A DNA stretch of 59,769 nt from 40CM-4-69-5 sp036556905 (GTDB taxonomy: Bacteria > Methylomirabilota > Methylomirabilia > Rokubacteriales > CSP1-6). The stretch's first letter is position 1. Each line of letters starts with the position of its first letter. The translations under genes and the position numbers were made by a program. Below, in pieces: positions 7,738 to 17,087 of this stretch. The stretch is from positions 1 to 59,769 of the forward strand of contig DATBIM010000010.1 in the NCBI GenBank assembly GCA_036556905.1. The letters are read 5' to 3'. The notes beneath the pieces are model-generated. The model saw only the letters and a program-made list of their open reading frames with translations, did no database searches and was not told where the DNA came from.

Positions 7738-8670
7738 TCACGCGCCGACCTCGGCAAGCGCTTTGTCCAGGCTGGCCGGATCTTCCACGGCGTAGCCACG
7801 GCCACCATCGAGGATGCGCTTGAGCAGACCCGTCAGCACCCGCCCCGGCCCCACCTCCACGAAGGTGTGGGCACCCTCGGCGGCCAGGCCGCGCACGCAC
7901 TCCGTCCAGCGCACCGGGCTGGCCACTTGACGCACCAGCGCCGGCTTCACCTCGGCGGCCGTCCGGGTCATCCCGCCGTCGGCGTTGCGCATGACCGGGA
8001 TCCGGGGCTCGGCGACGAGGACACCCTCGAGCTCGTCGGCCAGCCGCTCGGCGGCGGGGGCCATGAGCCGGCAGTGGAACGGCGCGCTCACCGGAAGCAC
8101 GACGCTCTTGCGGCCGCCCCGAGCGGTGGCCAGGGCCACGGCCCGCTCCACGGCAGCGCGGTGGCCGGCGATCACGATCTGCAGCGGCGAGTTCACGTTG
8201 GCGATCTCGACCACCTCGCCCTGGGCGGCCTCGGCGCAGACAGCTTCCACCATCAGTAGCTCCAGGCCCATGATGGCGGCCATGGCCCCCACTCCCACGG
8301 GCACGGCCGCCTGCATGAACTCGCCCCGGCGACGGACGATACGTACGGCATCGCGGAAGGCCAGAGCGCCGGCCACCACCAGCGCCGAATACTCGCCCAG
8401 GCTGTGCCCGGCGGCCAACCGGGGCGTGAGCCCGCGTTCGGCGCAGACCGTCGCCGCCGCCACGCTGACCGTGAGGACCGCCGGCTGCGTGTTGGCCGTC
8501 AGGGCCAGATCGGCCTCCGGCCCCTCGAAGGCCAGCCGGGTGAGCTCGAAGCCGAGGACGTCGTTGGCCTCCTCGAAAACGGATTTGGCGGCGGGGGAGG
8601 CCTCGTAGAAGGCCTTGCCCATACCCACCGCCTGAGACCCCTGCCCGGGAAAGAGGAAGGCGACGGCCAT
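7738..8670 (-). CDS. fabD: Malonyl-CoA:ACP transacylase
   Basis: FabD loads malonate from malonyl-CoA onto ACP. It has 310 residues. The nucleophile elbow GHSLGEYS places the catalytic serine at residue 90, and the partner His199 is in APFHCRLM. The N-terminus FLFPGQGSQ is canonical. The ATG overlaps the fabH stop in a TAATG arrangement, which indicates translational coupling. Confidence 0.97.
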   Translation of the reverse strand: MAVAFLFPGQGSQAVGMGKAFYEASPAAKSVFEEANDVLGFELTRLAFEGPEADLALTANTQPAVLTVSVAAATVCAERGLTPRLAAGHSLGEYSALVVAGALAFRDAVRIVRRRGEFMQAAVPVGVGAMAAIMGLELLMVEAVCAEAAQGEVVEIANVNSPLQIVIAGHRAAVERAVALATARGGRKSVVLPVSAPFHCRLMAPAAERLADELEGVLVAEPRIPVMRNADGGMTRTAAEVKPALVRQVASPVRWTECVRGLAAEGAHTFVEVGPGRVLTGLLKRILDGGRGYAVEDPASLDKALAEVGA

Positions 8671-9650
8671 TACCACCGCATGAGCGCGGCCCCCCAGGCG
8701 AAGCCACCGCCGAAGGCGGCCAGCAGCACGAGGTCGCCACGCCGGATGCGTCCGGCCGCCAGCGCCTCCTCCAGCGCGACGTACACCGAGGCGGCGCCCG
8801 TATTGCCGTAACGATCGACGTTCACGAAGACCTTGTCCATCGGGAGGCCCACCCGCTTGGCGGCGGCCTCGATGATCCGCAAATTCGCCTGATGGGGGAT
8901 GAAGAGGTCGAGGTCGGCGACGGTCAGGCCGTGGCGGGTCAGAATCGTCTCCGCGCACTCGACGAACATCCGCACCGCGACCTTGAACACCTCGTTGCCC
9001 TTCATCTTGGCGTAGTGCATGCGCGCTTCGACCGTCTCGCGCGTGGTGGGATGCCGCGAGCCGCCCCCCGGCATGTAAAGCAGGTCCCAGTACTGCCCGT
9101 CGGAGTACAGGTCGGCGTCGAGCAGCCCGTTGTCGTCCTCGGTCGCCTCGAGCACCGCGGCGCCGGCGGCATCGGCCAGCAGGATGCAGGTGCCGCGGTC
9201 GGTGAAATCGGTGATTTTCGACAGGGTCTCGGCGCCGATGCAGAGCACCCGCCGGTACTTGCCGGCTTCGATGAACTTGGCGCCGATGGCCAGGCTGTAG
9301 ATGGATCCCGCGCACGCCGCCAGCACGTCCACGGAGCCGGCGCGCCGGCACCCCAGCCGGTGCTGGACGAGGTTGGCCGTGGTGGGAAAGAACATGTCGG
9401 GTGTGGTGGTGCCGACGATGATGAAGTCGATATCCTCGGGAACGAGATTGGCCCGCTCGAGCGCCTGCTGGGCGGCCCGGACGGCCAGGTCGGAGGTGGC
9501 CTCACCCTCGTCGGCGATACGCCGCTCCCGGATCCCCGTGCGCTGCACGATCCACTCGTCGCTGGTCTCGATCATCGTCTCGAGGTCCGTGTTGCTGAGT
9601 ATGCGCTTGGGGGCATAGGCGCCCATCCCCACGATCTTGGCCCGCGTCAT
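8670..9650 (-). CDS. fabH: Beta-ketoacyl-ACP synthase III
   Basis: FabH starts fatty acid synthesis by condensing acetyl-CoA or another acyl-CoA with malonyl-ACP. It has 326 residues. The triad is Cys113 (AACAGS), His253 (IPHQAN) and Asn283 (YGNTGAAS). The start is the ATG at 9650, giving MTRAKIVGMG; this overlaps the plsX stop by ATGA. Sequence alone does not show whether branched or straight primers are used. Confidence 0.97.
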   Translation of the reverse strand: MTRAKIVGMGAYAPKRILSNTDLETMIETSDEWIVQRTGIRERRIADEGEATSDLAVRAAQQALERANLVPEDIDFIIVGTTTPDMFFPTTANLVQHRLGCRRAGSVDVLAACAGSIYSLAIGAKFIEAGKYRRVLCIGAETLSKITDFTDRGTCILLADAAGAAVLEATEDDNGLLDADLYSDGQYWDLLYMPGGGSRHPTTRETVEARMHYAKMKGNEVFKVAVRMFVECAETILTRHGLTVADLDLFIPHQANLRIIEAAAKRVGLPMDKVFVNVDRYGNTGAASVYVALEEALAAGRIRRGDLVLLAAFGGGFAWGAALMRW

Positions 9651-10669
9651 TCGCGGCCTCCCTCTCGATCGGCGCGCTCGACCTCGGCTTCCAGCGCCGC
9701 CTTGATGTGCTCGTTCACGCCGGCCGCGGCCCACTCGCCGGCCACCCGGACCGCGTTCTTGATGGCCTTCACCGGGGACGCGCCGTGACAGACGATAGCG
9801 GCACCATCGATGCCCAGCAACGGCGCCCCCCCCATCTCCGTGTAATCCACGCGGCGCTTGAAGCGCGCGAAAGCGGGCAGGGCCAGCGAGGCCGCCAGCT
9901 TCGAGCGCACATCCCGCATCAGCTCTTCCTTGATCATCGCCCCCAGCATCTCGGCCAAGCTCTCCGAGATCTTGAGGGCCACATTGCCCGTGAAACCGTC
10001 GGTCACCACGACGTCGCAGCGCCCGTTGTAGATGTCCCGCCCCTCCACGTTGCCGACGAAGTTCAGCGACGAGTCCTTGAGCTGCTCGTAGGCCTCCTTG
10101 GTGAGCTCGTTGCCCTTGCCCTCTTCCTCGCCCACCGACAGCAGGCCGACGCGCGGATTGTCGTAGCCCAGGATGTCGCGGGCATAGATGTGCCCCATCA
10201 CGGCGAACTGCAGCAGATGCCAGGGCTTGGGATCGACGTTGGCCCCCACATCGAGCAGCACGGTGAACCGCCGGAGGTTGGGCAGGACCGCCGCCAGGGC
10301 CGGCCGGTCCACGCCGGGCAGGACGCCGATCACGAACATGGCGATGGCCATGGCCGCCCCCGTGTTGCCGGCCGAGATGAAGGCCGCCGCCTCACCATCC
10401 TTGACGAGCTGGGCGGCCACCCGCAGGGAGGAGTCTCGCTTGCGGCGAAGGGCCTGCGACGGACTCTCGGCCATGCTGACGACCTGGGAGGCGTGGCGGA
10501 TCTCGACGGCGGGACCGTCGGCGCCCAGCCGGGCCACCTCGCGCTCGATGGCCGCCTTGTCACCGATCAGGATGACCGTGGCGCCGTACTCGCGCGCGGC
10601 AGCGACGGCTCCCTCGACGACCACGGCGGGGCCGTAGTCGCCGCCCATGGCGTCGACGGCGATCTTCAT
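9647..10669 (-). CDS. plsX: Phosphate acyltransferase PlsX
   Basis: PlsX makes acyl-phosphate from acyl-ACP, the donor for PlsY in phospholipid synthesis. The 340-residue protein begins MKIAVDAMGGDYGP, the family hallmark, and has the later GNVEGRDI and DVVVTDGFTGNV blocks. It lies between rpmF and fabH, the standard order in many bacteria, and its stop overlaps the fabH start. Confidence 0.96.
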   Translation of the reverse strand: MKIAVDAMGGDYGPAVVVEGAVAAAREYGATVILIGDKAAIEREVARLGADGPAVEIRHASQVVSMAESPSQALRRKRDSSLRVAAQLVKDGEAAAFISAGNTGAAMAIAMFVIGVLPGVDRPALAAVLPNLRRFTVLLDVGANVDPKPWHLLQFAVMGHIYARDILGYDNPRVGLLSVGEEEGKGNELTKEAYEQLKDSSLNFVGNVEGRDIYNGRCDVVVTDGFTGNVALKISESLAEMLGAMIKEELMRDVRSKLAASLALPAFARFKRRVDYTEMGGAPLLGIDGAAIVCHGASPVKAIKNAVRVAGEWAAAGVNEHIKAALEAEVERADREGGRE

Positions 10670-10681
10670 GCGGATCGTCGA

Positions 10682-10864
10682 CTACTCACCTTCGACGGCG
10701 ACGATCTCCCGGCCCTTGTAGTACCCGCAGTGGGGACAGACGCGGTGCGGCAGTTTCGGCTCCCGGCACTGGGGACACACGGCATGGGCCGGGGCATCCA
10801 GCTTCCAGTGGGTCCGGCGCTTGCGGCCCCGCGTTCTCGAGTGGCGGCGTTTGGGCAGCGGCAT
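10682..10864 (-). CDS. rpmF: 50S ribosomal protein L32
   Basis: A 60-residue basic protein beginning MPLPKRRHSRTRGRKRR. Four cysteines (30, 33, 43, 46) form a zinc ribbon, the zinc-bearing form of L32. It sits between yceD and plsX, the usual junction linking ribosome assembly and lipid synthesis. Confidence 0.96.
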   Translation of the reverse strand: MPLPKRRHSRTRGRKRRTHWKLDAPAHAVCPQCREPKLPHRVCPHCGYYKGREIVAVEGE

Positions 10865-10886
10865 CGGGTGGGTCCTCTCTCCGTCC

Positions 10887-11396
10887 TCAGGGATTCAGTC
10901 GGCTGGCCAGGTCTTTGAGCGCGGCCAGGCGGGGGTCAGCGGGCCGGATCGGGCACCCACAGTCGCTGACGTTACGGTTGGCGCCGCAGGTGGGGCAGAG
11001 TCCACGGCAATCGGCCCGGCAGAGCGGCTTCATGGGCAAGGCCAGCGTCGTCTCCGTTTCCACGAGAGAAGCGAGGTTGAGCTGGTCGTTCTCGTAGAAG
11101 TCCAGGTCCAGATCGTCGGCCCCCAGCTCGACGCTGTCATCGATCGCCGGGCGCGGCACGTAGCGGAGGTCCACCCGGGGGCGCACGTCGACCTGGAACT
11201 CCTCCAGACACCGCCCGCAGACGAGCGGCACGGTGGCCCCGAGCTCGCCGACCACAACGACCTCCTCGCCGTCACGACTGACGTGCAGGCGAACGGAGGT
11301 GAGCCGCCAGGACCGGTCGCTGAAGGGTGCGACGAACTCGCCGGCATTGGCGATCAGAAGCCCGTCGTCCGGGATGTCGGACACCTGAATGATCAT
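10887..11396 (-). CDS. yceD: YceD/DUF177 family protein
   Basis: A 169-residue DUF177 protein, the family linked to 23S rRNA accumulation in E. coli and plants. A CGRCLEEF block in the middle and a C-terminal cysteine cluster (LCPTCGANR then DCGC) match the family. It is the first gene of the minus-strand yceD-rpmF-plsX-fab operon, so the operon promoter must lie in the 195-base gap shared with htpX. A palindrome is seen there (11434-11455). Confidence 0.9.
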   Translation of the reverse strand: MIIQVSDIPDDGLLIANAGEFVAPFSDRSWRLTSVRLHVSRDGEEVVVVGELGATVPLVCGRCLEEFQVDVRPRVDLRYVPRPAIDDSVELGADDLDLDFYENDQLNLASLVETETTLALPMKPLCRADCRGLCPTCGANRNVSDCGCPIRPADPRLAALKDLASRLNP

Positions 11397-11433
11397 GACT
11401 CGCTCTCGTGGGGAACCCGCGTAACTTGTTGTC

Positions 11434-11455
11434 GTTTAGAGAGTTTTCCCTAAAC
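11434..11455. promoter_or_regulatory. Operator-like inverted repeat between yceD and htpX
   Basis: GTTTAGAGA and TCCCTAAAC pair at 8 of 9 positions around a GTTT spacer. It is an AT-rich island in the gap between divergent yceD (fatty acid operon) and htpX, 38 bases from the yceD start. A regulator of the fab operon (FabR/FapR-like in role) could bind here, but the motif matches no operator that I know. A stress-response site for htpX is the alternative. Confidence 0.4.
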
Positions 11456-11591
11456 CGGCTCAGTGTATCGGCGGGTCTGAGGCAAGTCAAGGATTTTGAC
11501 CGTCCGTTTGACCGCCGCAGAGCCGTTTGCTACGCTCTGGGCGACGTTCGACACACGGTGCGAGACGAGCTACCGGGAGAGGAGGAGCCAC

Positions 11592-12440
11592 ATGTCGCAC
11601 ATCTTCAAGACAGCCCTGCTGCTGGCGGTGCTCACCGCCATGCTCGTGCTGATCGGAGGGGCGATCGGTGGCCAGCAGGGCATGCTGGTGGCATTCGTCC
11701 TGGCCCTCGGGATGAACTTCTTCTCCTACTGGTTCTCCGACCGCATCGTGCTGGCGATGTACCGGGCCCAGCCCATCGACGAGGCGCAGTCCCCACGCCT
11801 GTATGCCATGGTGCGGCGTCTGGCCACACGAGCCGGCATCCCCATGCCCCGCGTGTACCTGATCCCCTCGGAGACTCCCAACGCCTTCGCGACGGGCCGG
11901 AACCCTCACCATGCCGCGGTGGCCGTGACCGAAGGCATCATGCGGCTGCTCGACGAAGACGAGCTGGAGGGGGTCCTGGCTCACGAACTCGCTCACGTCA
12001 CCAACCGCGACGTGCTCATCTCCACGATTGCCGCCACCCTGGCCGGGGCCATCACCTATCTGGCCCACATGGCCCAGTGGGCGGCCTTCTTGGGTGGGCA
12101 CCGCAATGACGACGACGAGCACGGGAGCAATCCGATCGCCATGATCCTGCTGGCGGTGCTGGCGCCCCTGGCGGCCATGCTCGTGCAGATGGCCGTCTCC
12201 CGGTCGCGGGAGTTCCACGCCGACGCGACCGGCGCCCGGGTGGCCGGCAAGACCTGGGGACTGGCCAAGGCGCTGGAGAAGCTCCACATGGCGCAGCACG
12301 CGATCCCCATGGACGCCAATCCCGCCACCGCCCACCTGTTCATCGTCAACCCGCTCAGCGGACGGGCCATGATGAACCTGTTCTCGACGCACCCGCCGCT
12401 CGAGGAGCGCATCGCCCGCCTGCGCGCGATGCGGATCTGA
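11592..12440 (+). CDS. htpX: Membrane zinc protease HtpX
   Basis: HtpX is an M48 membrane metalloprotease that degrades damaged membrane proteins. Of the 282 residues, two helices lie at 5-55, HELAH at 131-135 is the zinc and catalytic motif, and two more hydrophobic segments follow. The third ligand region is SREFHADATGARV. The ATG at 11592 is preceded by a strong GGAGAGGAGG ribosome binding site, so I rejected the longer open frame from 11496. The ccm operon starts 42 bases downstream. Confidence 0.95.
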   Translation: MSHIFKTALLLAVLTAMLVLIGGAIGGQQGMLVAFVLALGMNFFSYWFSDRIVLAMYRAQPIDEAQSPRLYAMVRRLATRAGIPMPRVYLIPSETPNAFATGRNPHHAAVAVTEGIMRLLDEDELEGVLAHELAHVTNRDVLISTIAATLAGAITYLAHMAQWAAFLGGHRNDDDEHGSNPIAMILLAVLAPLAAMLVQMAVSRSREFHADATGARVAGKTWGLAKALEKLHMAQHAIPMDANPATAHLFIVNPLSGRAMMNLFSTHPPLEERIARLRAMRI

Positions 12441-12481
12441 CGGGGGCGCCGTCGCGACGTTCCCCCCGCGGCCGGTGACGG

Positions 12482-13201
12482 ATGGCGGCTGAGCCCCTCA
12501 TTCACCTGGCTGGTCTTGGCAAAGCCTTCGGGGCCGACCGGGTGCTGGACGGCGTCGATCTCGACGTCCGCGCTGGCGAGGCCGTGGCCCTGCTGGGGGC
12601 CAACGGCGCCGGCAAGACGACGCTCCTGCGCGTCGTGGCCACCTTGCTGCGGCCCACTCGCGGCGTGGCCCGGGTGGCCGGCTTCGACTGTGTGCGTGAG
12701 GCCGAGTGGGTGCGGGCCCGGATCGGCTTGCTGGCCCACGGCGCCTGGGTGTACGAAGATCTCACCGCGCTCGAGAACCTCAAGTTCTGGACGACCCTGA
12801 GCGGGTCATCGGGGACGGCCGAGGGGCTCCGCGCCGCGCTGGCCGCCGTCGACCTCGAACGGCTGGCCGGCGAGCGGGTGCGCACCTTCTCGCTCGGGAT
12901 GCGACGCCGGCTGTCCCTGGCCCGTCTGGTGCTCACCGCCCCCCGCGTGCTGCTGCTCGACGAGCCCTACGCCGGGCTCGACCCGCGCGCGGGCAAGTGG
13001 CTGGACGGGCACCTGACGGCCGTCAAGGCCGCCGGCGGGGCCATCCTCATGACGACCCACAGCTTTGGCCGTGGGCTCGGCGTCGCCGACCGCGTCGCCA
13101 TCCTGGCCCGCGGCCGCGTCGCCCACGACACGGCGGTGGCCGCGCTCGGCGCGGACGACATCCGGCAGCTCTACGAGCTGCACACGGAGGAGATGTCGTG
13201 A
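12482..13201 (+). CDS. ccmA: Heme exporter ATP-binding protein CcmA
   Basis: ATPase of the CcmAB(C) complex, which frees holo-CcmE during cytochrome c maturation. Of 239 residues, Walker A is GANGAGKTT at 39-47, the signature is FSLGMRRRLSLARL and Walker B is VLLLDEPYAG. It is first of the nine-gene ccm set, and its stop overlaps the ccmB GTG start. Confidence 0.94.
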   Translation: MAAEPLIHLAGLGKAFGADRVLDGVDLDVRAGEAVALLGANGAGKTTLLRVVATLLRPTRGVARVAGFDCVREAEWVRARIGLLAHGAWVYEDLTALENLKFWTTLSGSSGTAEGLRAALAAVDLERLAGERVRTFSLGMRRRLSLARLVLTAPRVLLLDEPYAGLDPRAGKWLDGHLTAVKAAGGAILMTTHSFGRGLGVADRVAILARGRVAHDTAVAALGADDIRQLYELHTEEMS

Positions 13202-13875
13202 GCTACGTGCGGCGGGCCTGGATCGTCCTCTGGAAGGATTTCATGACCGAGCGGCGCTCGAAAGAGACGCTCAACGCGCTGCTGTTCTTCGCGCTCCTGC
13301 TCCTGTTCTTGTTCCAGTTCGCGCTCGGCGACGACCGCGAGCGCCTGGCTGCGGCGCTGCCCGGGCTGCTCTGGCTGGGCTTCATCCTGAGCGGGCTGGT
13401 AGGCCTGGGGCGTGCGTTCCTCGCCGAGCGGGACCACGATTGCTGGGAAGGGCTCGTGCTGGCGCCCGGCGACAAATCGGCGATCTACCTGGGAAAGGTC
13501 GCGGGCAATCTACTCCTCATGCTGGTGGTCGAGACGGTCATCCTCGTGCTCTTCACCGTCTTCTTCAACGTCGACGTGGCCGGCCACCTGGCCGCACTGG
13601 TGGCCGTGGTGCTCCTCGGCACGGTGGGTTTCGCCGCGGTGGGTACCCTCTTCGCCGCCATGACCGCGAACGTCCGGGCGCGGGAGGTGCTCTTCCCCGT
13701 CCTGCTGCTTCCCATCCTGGTGCCGGTGCTTCTGGGCGCGGTCAAGGCCACCGAGGCCGTGATCCTGGGCGAGCCCCTGAGCACGGTCGCCCGCTGGCTC
13801 CAGCTCCTGGGCGCCGCCGACGTGGTCTATCTCACCGTGGGCATTCTCACCTTCGACGCGGTCCTGGAGGGCTGA
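13198..13875 (+). CDS. ccmB: Heme exporter membrane protein CcmB
   Basis: Membrane partner of CcmA, 225 residues with about six hydrophobic helices. The N-terminus WIVLWKDFMTERRSKET and a central LAERDHDCWEGLVLAP match CcmB. The start is the GTG at 13198, which overlaps the ccmA stop as GTGA; the longer upstream frame is a shadow of ccmA. Confidence 0.93.
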   Translation: MSYVRRAWIVLWKDFMTERRSKETLNALLFFALLLLFLFQFALGDDRERLAAALPGLLWLGFILSGLVGLGRAFLAERDHDCWEGLVLAPGDKSAIYLGKVAGNLLLMLVVETVILVLFTVFFNVDVAGHLAALVAVVLLGTVGFAAVGTLFAAMTANVRAREVLFPVLLLPILVPVLLGAVKATEAVILGEPLSTVARWLQLLGAADVVYLTVGILTFDAVLEG

Positions 13876-13880
13876 CTGAC

Positions 13881-14528
13881 GTGAGCCGGGCGTTGGGCTG
13901 GCTCACCACCCTGGGCCTCGCCGCCGGGCTGATGCTGGCCTTCGCGGTCGCGCCGCGCGAGGAGATCCAGGGCAACGTGCAGCGGATCATGTACCTGCAC
14001 GTGCCCAGCGTCCTGGTGGCGTACCTGGCCTTCGCCGTGGTCCTCGTGGCGTCCGTCGTCTACCTCGCCCGGCGCAGCGCGGCGGCCGACCGTCTGGCCC
14101 AGGCGTCCGCCGAGGCCGGCGTACTCTTCACCGGGATCACGATCGCGTCGGGGGCGATCTGGGGCAAGCCGACCTGGGGCACCTGGTGGACGTGGGACGC
14201 GCGCCTCACCAGCGTGGCCATCCTGTTCGTGATGTACCTGGGCTATCTCCTGCTGCGCGCGATGATCGAGGACCGCGAGCGCGCAGCCCGTTACTCGGCC
14301 GTCCTCGGGGTCGTGGCCGCGCTCGACATCCCGCTGGTGCACTTCTCCGTGTACTGGTGGCGGACCCTGCACCAGCCCCCTTCGATCCTCAAGCCGGGGC
14401 CCAGCACGATGTCGCCCGTGTTCCTGGTGGTGCTGCTCGTGAACCTGGCCGCCTTCACGCTGCTCTACGCTTGGTTCGTGACCAAGCGGGCCCGCCTGTT
14501 GCGCCGTGAGCACGAGGTGTTCGCGTGA
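13881..14528 (+). CDS. ccmC: Heme transport protein CcmC
   Basis: CcmC presents heme to CcmE. The 215-residue protein has six helices and the tryptophan-rich WWD motif GTWWTWDARLTS near residues 95-106, with histidines either side in the membrane loops (YLHVPS and LVHFSVYWW). It starts at the GTG at 13881, five bases after the ccmB stop. Confidence 0.94.
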   Translation: MSRALGWLTTLGLAAGLMLAFAVAPREEIQGNVQRIMYLHVPSVLVAYLAFAVVLVASVVYLARRSAAADRLAQASAEAGVLFTGITIASGAIWGKPTWGTWWTWDARLTSVAILFVMYLGYLLLRAMIEDRERAARYSAVLGVVAALDIPLVHFSVYWWRTLHQPPSILKPGPSTMSPVFLVVLLVNLAAFTLLYAWFVTKRARLLRREHEVFA

Positions 14529-14719
14529 TGGCCGACAACTGGAGCTTCGTCGTCGCGGCGTACGGGCTGGCCGCGCTCGCGCTCGGCGGTTACTGGCGCT
14601 TCCTGCGGCGCCGTGAGCGGGAGCTTCAGTCGGAAGGGCCCTCAGGGACCAAGCCGAGCAGGAGCCAGGACAGCGGCGGCAACGCCGCCGCTCGAAAGGA
14701 CCAGGCGCCGGTCAGATGA
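14528..14719 (+). CDS. ccmD: CcmD-like small membrane protein
   Basis: A 63-residue protein with one helix (residues about 6-25) followed by the basic RRRERE cluster typical of CcmD, which holds CcmC and CcmE together. The tail is polar. The ATG at 14528 overlaps the ccmC stop (TGATG), and its own stop overlaps ccmE. Identity rests on position and topology. Confidence 0.8.
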   Translation: MADNWSFVVAAYGLAALALGGYWRFLRRRERELQSEGPSGTKPSRSQDSGGNAAARKDQAPVR

Positions 14720-15144
14720 AGGCCAAATTCGTCCTCGGTGCCCTCGTGATTGTGACGGCGTTGGCCTATCTCATCTACTCGGGCGTGACGCAGTCGGCCG
14801 TCTACTTCGTCACACCCTCCGAGCTGGCGGCAGCGCCGGCGGCAGGCAAGGCTTATCGCCTGGGCGGCCTCGTCGCGCCCGGCTCGCTGACCTGGGAGCC
14901 GAAGACCCTGGACCTGCGATTCGCGCTGACCGACGGCAAGACCTCAGTTCCCGTCCGCCACCGCGGCACGGCGCCCGATCTGTTCGGTGAGGGACGCGGC
15001 GCCGTCGTGGAGGGCGCCTGGGCGGCCGAGGGCTATTTCAAGGCCACGCTGATCATGGCCAAACATTCGGAAGACTATCAGGCCCCCGCCAACGGCCAGG
15101 CCGGGTACAAGGAGCTGATGAGGTCGCTCCAGGCGCCTCGATGA
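14716..15144 (+). CDS. ccmE: Heme chaperone CcmE
   Basis: CcmE carries heme covalently in the periplasm before handing it to CcmF. It has an N-terminal anchor (residues 5-22) and an OB-fold domain. His117 and Tyr121 form the HxxxY heme-binding motif in MAKHSEDY. The length, 142 residues, is normal for CcmE. Confidence 0.95.
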   Translation: MKAKFVLGALVIVTALAYLIYSGVTQSAVYFVTPSELAAAPAAGKAYRLGGLVAPGSLTWEPKTLDLRFALTDGKTSVPVRHRGTAPDLFGEGRGAVVEGAWAAEGYFKATLIMAKHSEDYQAPANGQAGYKELMRSLQAPR

Positions 15145-17087
15145 TTCCCGAAATCGGACAGGGAGCCCTCCTGGTGGCCCTGGGCCTGGCCCTCTGGGGC
15201 GGCGCCGCTGCCAGCGTCGGGGGACGCGCCGGCCGCCCGGCCCTGATCGAATCGGCGCAGCACGCGGCCCTCGGGGTGTTCACGCTCGTCACGCTGGCCT
15301 TCGCCCTGCTGGTCTACGCCTTCCTCGCCTTCGACTTCTCGGTGCGCTACGTGGCCCTGAATACGAATCTGGGGACACCCTTCTACTACCGGATCACCGG
15401 AGTGTGGGGCGCCCTCGAGGGGTCCCTCGTGCTGTGGGCCTGGATGCTCGCGCTCTACACCCTCATCGTGGTGCTGCGCCAGCGCGAGCGGGCCCGGGAG
15501 CTCTACCCCTGGGCGCTGGCGGTGATGTTCGTGGTCCTCGCCTTCTTCCTGCTCGTCATGACGGTCGCGGCCCCGCCCTTCGCCCGCCTCAGCCCCGTTC
15601 CGGCGAACGGCCGGGGACTCAATCCGCTGCTCGAGGACACGGGGATGATCACGCATCCCATCGCCCTCTACCTGGGCTTCACCGGCTTCACGGTGCCCTT
15701 CGCGTTCGCCATCGCCGCGCTGGTGACGAGCCGGGTAGGCGACACCTGGATCACCCTGACCCGGCGCTGGACGATCACCGCCTGGTACTTCCTGTCCCTG
15801 GGCCTGCTCATCGGCGGCTGGTGGAGCTACCACGTGCTGGGGTGGGGTGGGTACTGGGCCTGGGATCCCGTGGAGAACGCCGCGTTCATGCCCTGGTTGA
15901 CGGGCACGGCCTTCCTGCACTCGGTGATGATCCAGGAGCGCCGGCGGATGCTGAAGCTCTGGAACATCGCGCTGGTGATCCTGACGTTCAGCCTGACGAT
16001 GTTCGGCACCTTCCTCACGCGGTCCGGTGTCATCGCCTCCGTCCACGCCTTCACCCAGGGCACGGTTGGCGTCTTCTTCCTGGCGTTCCTGGCGCTGGTG
16101 GTACTGGCCTCCCTGGTCTTATTGGCCTGGCGCTGGTACGCCCTGCAGGCCCAGGGCCAGCTCGACTCCGTCGTCTCCCGAGAGTCGGCCTTCCTCCTCA
16201 ACAACCTGCTGCTGGTCGCCGCTGCGTTCACCGTCTTCTTCGGCACGGTGTTCCCGCTGCTGGCCGAGGCGCTGCGCGGTGTCAAGGTCAGCGTGGGCGC
16301 GCCCTTCTTCAACCAGGTGAACGTCCCCCTGTTCCTGGGCCTGGTGTTCCTGATGGGGGTGGGCCCGCTCATCGCCTGGCGCCGAGCCTCGCCGGAGAAT
16401 CTCAGACGGAACTTCCTGGTCCCCGTCGCCCTGGGGATCGCGGGGGCGGCGGTGTTCTTCCTCCTCGGCATTCGCTCGGCGCTGGCCGTGCTGGCGCTGG
16501 CCCTGACCCTGTTCGTCGCCGCCACCATCGCGCTGGACGTCGGCCGGGCCACCCGCGCCCGACTGCGCGGGGGCGAGCGGTTGCTCTCCGCCGTCGGCGG
16601 CTTGCTGATCCGCCACAATCGCCGTTACGGGGGCTTCGTGGTTCACCTCGGCATTCTCTTGATCGTGGTGGGCGTCACCGGATCGCAGGCGTGGTCGGTG
16701 CAGCGAGAATCGACCCTGACCGTCGGGGAGACGACCGAGCTCGCCGGCTATCAGTTCCGCTTCGACGGCCTGCAGGCCAGTGAGGAGTCCAACCATTTCA
16801 AGGTCGTCGGCCGCTTCTCGGTGAGCCGGAACGGCTCTCGCCCCGCGCTCATGCAGCCGACCAAGAAGTTCTATCCCCAGGAGACGTCGCCGATCGCCGG
16901 CGTGGACTACACGCTCGGGCTCTGGGAAGACCTCTACCTGGTGCTGGGGGACTTCACGCGCGACGGGCGCCAGGCCACCGTCAAGGTCCAGGTCAACCGT
17001 CTGGTCACCCTGATCTGGATCGGCGGTTTCGTCCTCACCCTGGGCACGGCCCTGGCGCTCGTCCCCGAGCGCCGGAGGGCGGCGTGA
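15141..17087 (+). CDS. ccmF: Heme lyase subunit CcmF
   Basis: CcmF, with CcmH, attaches heme to apocytochromes c at CXXCH motifs. The 648-residue protein has many helices, and the WWD domain appears as GWGGYWAWDPVENAAFMPW near residues 235-253. A periplasmic domain lies near the C-terminus before a last helix. The ATG overlaps the ccmE stop and the ccmG GTG overlaps its own stop. Confidence 0.96.
   Translation: MIPEIGQGALLVALGLALWGGAAASVGGRAGRPALIESAQHAALGVFTLVTLAFALLVYAFLAFDFSVRYVALNTNLGTPFYYRITGVWGALEGSLVLWAWMLALYTLIVVLRQRERARELYPWALAVMFVVLAFFLLVMTVAAPPFARLSPVPANGRGLNPLLEDTGMITHPIALYLGFTGFTVPFAFAIAALVTSRVGDTWITLTRRWTITAWYFLSLGLLIGGWWSYHVLGWGGYWAWDPVENAAFMPWLTGTAFLHSVMIQERRRMLKLWNIALVILTFSLTMFGTFLTRSGVIASVHAFTQGTVGVFFLAFLALVVLASLVLLAWRWYALQAQGQLDSVVSRESAFLLNNLLLVAAAFTVFFGTVFPLLAEALRGVKVSVGAPFFNQVNVPLFLGLVFLMGVGPLIAWRRASPENLRRNFLVPVALGIAGAAVFFLLGIRSALAVLALALTLFVAATIALDVGRATRARLRGGERLLSAVGGLLIRHNRRYGGFVVHLGILLIVVGVTGSQAWSVQRESTLTVGETTELAGYQFRFDGLQASEESNHFKVVGRFSVSRNGSRPALMQPTKKFYPQETSPIAGVDYTLGLWEDLYLVLGDFTRDGRQATVKVQVNRLVTLIWIGGFVLTLGTALALVPERRRAA

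Noticed and set aside
6989..8740. 583-residue fusion upstream of fabG
   Set aside because: The upstream half is a wrong-frame reading of fabD; the standard fabG start and the five-base gap after fabD are clear.
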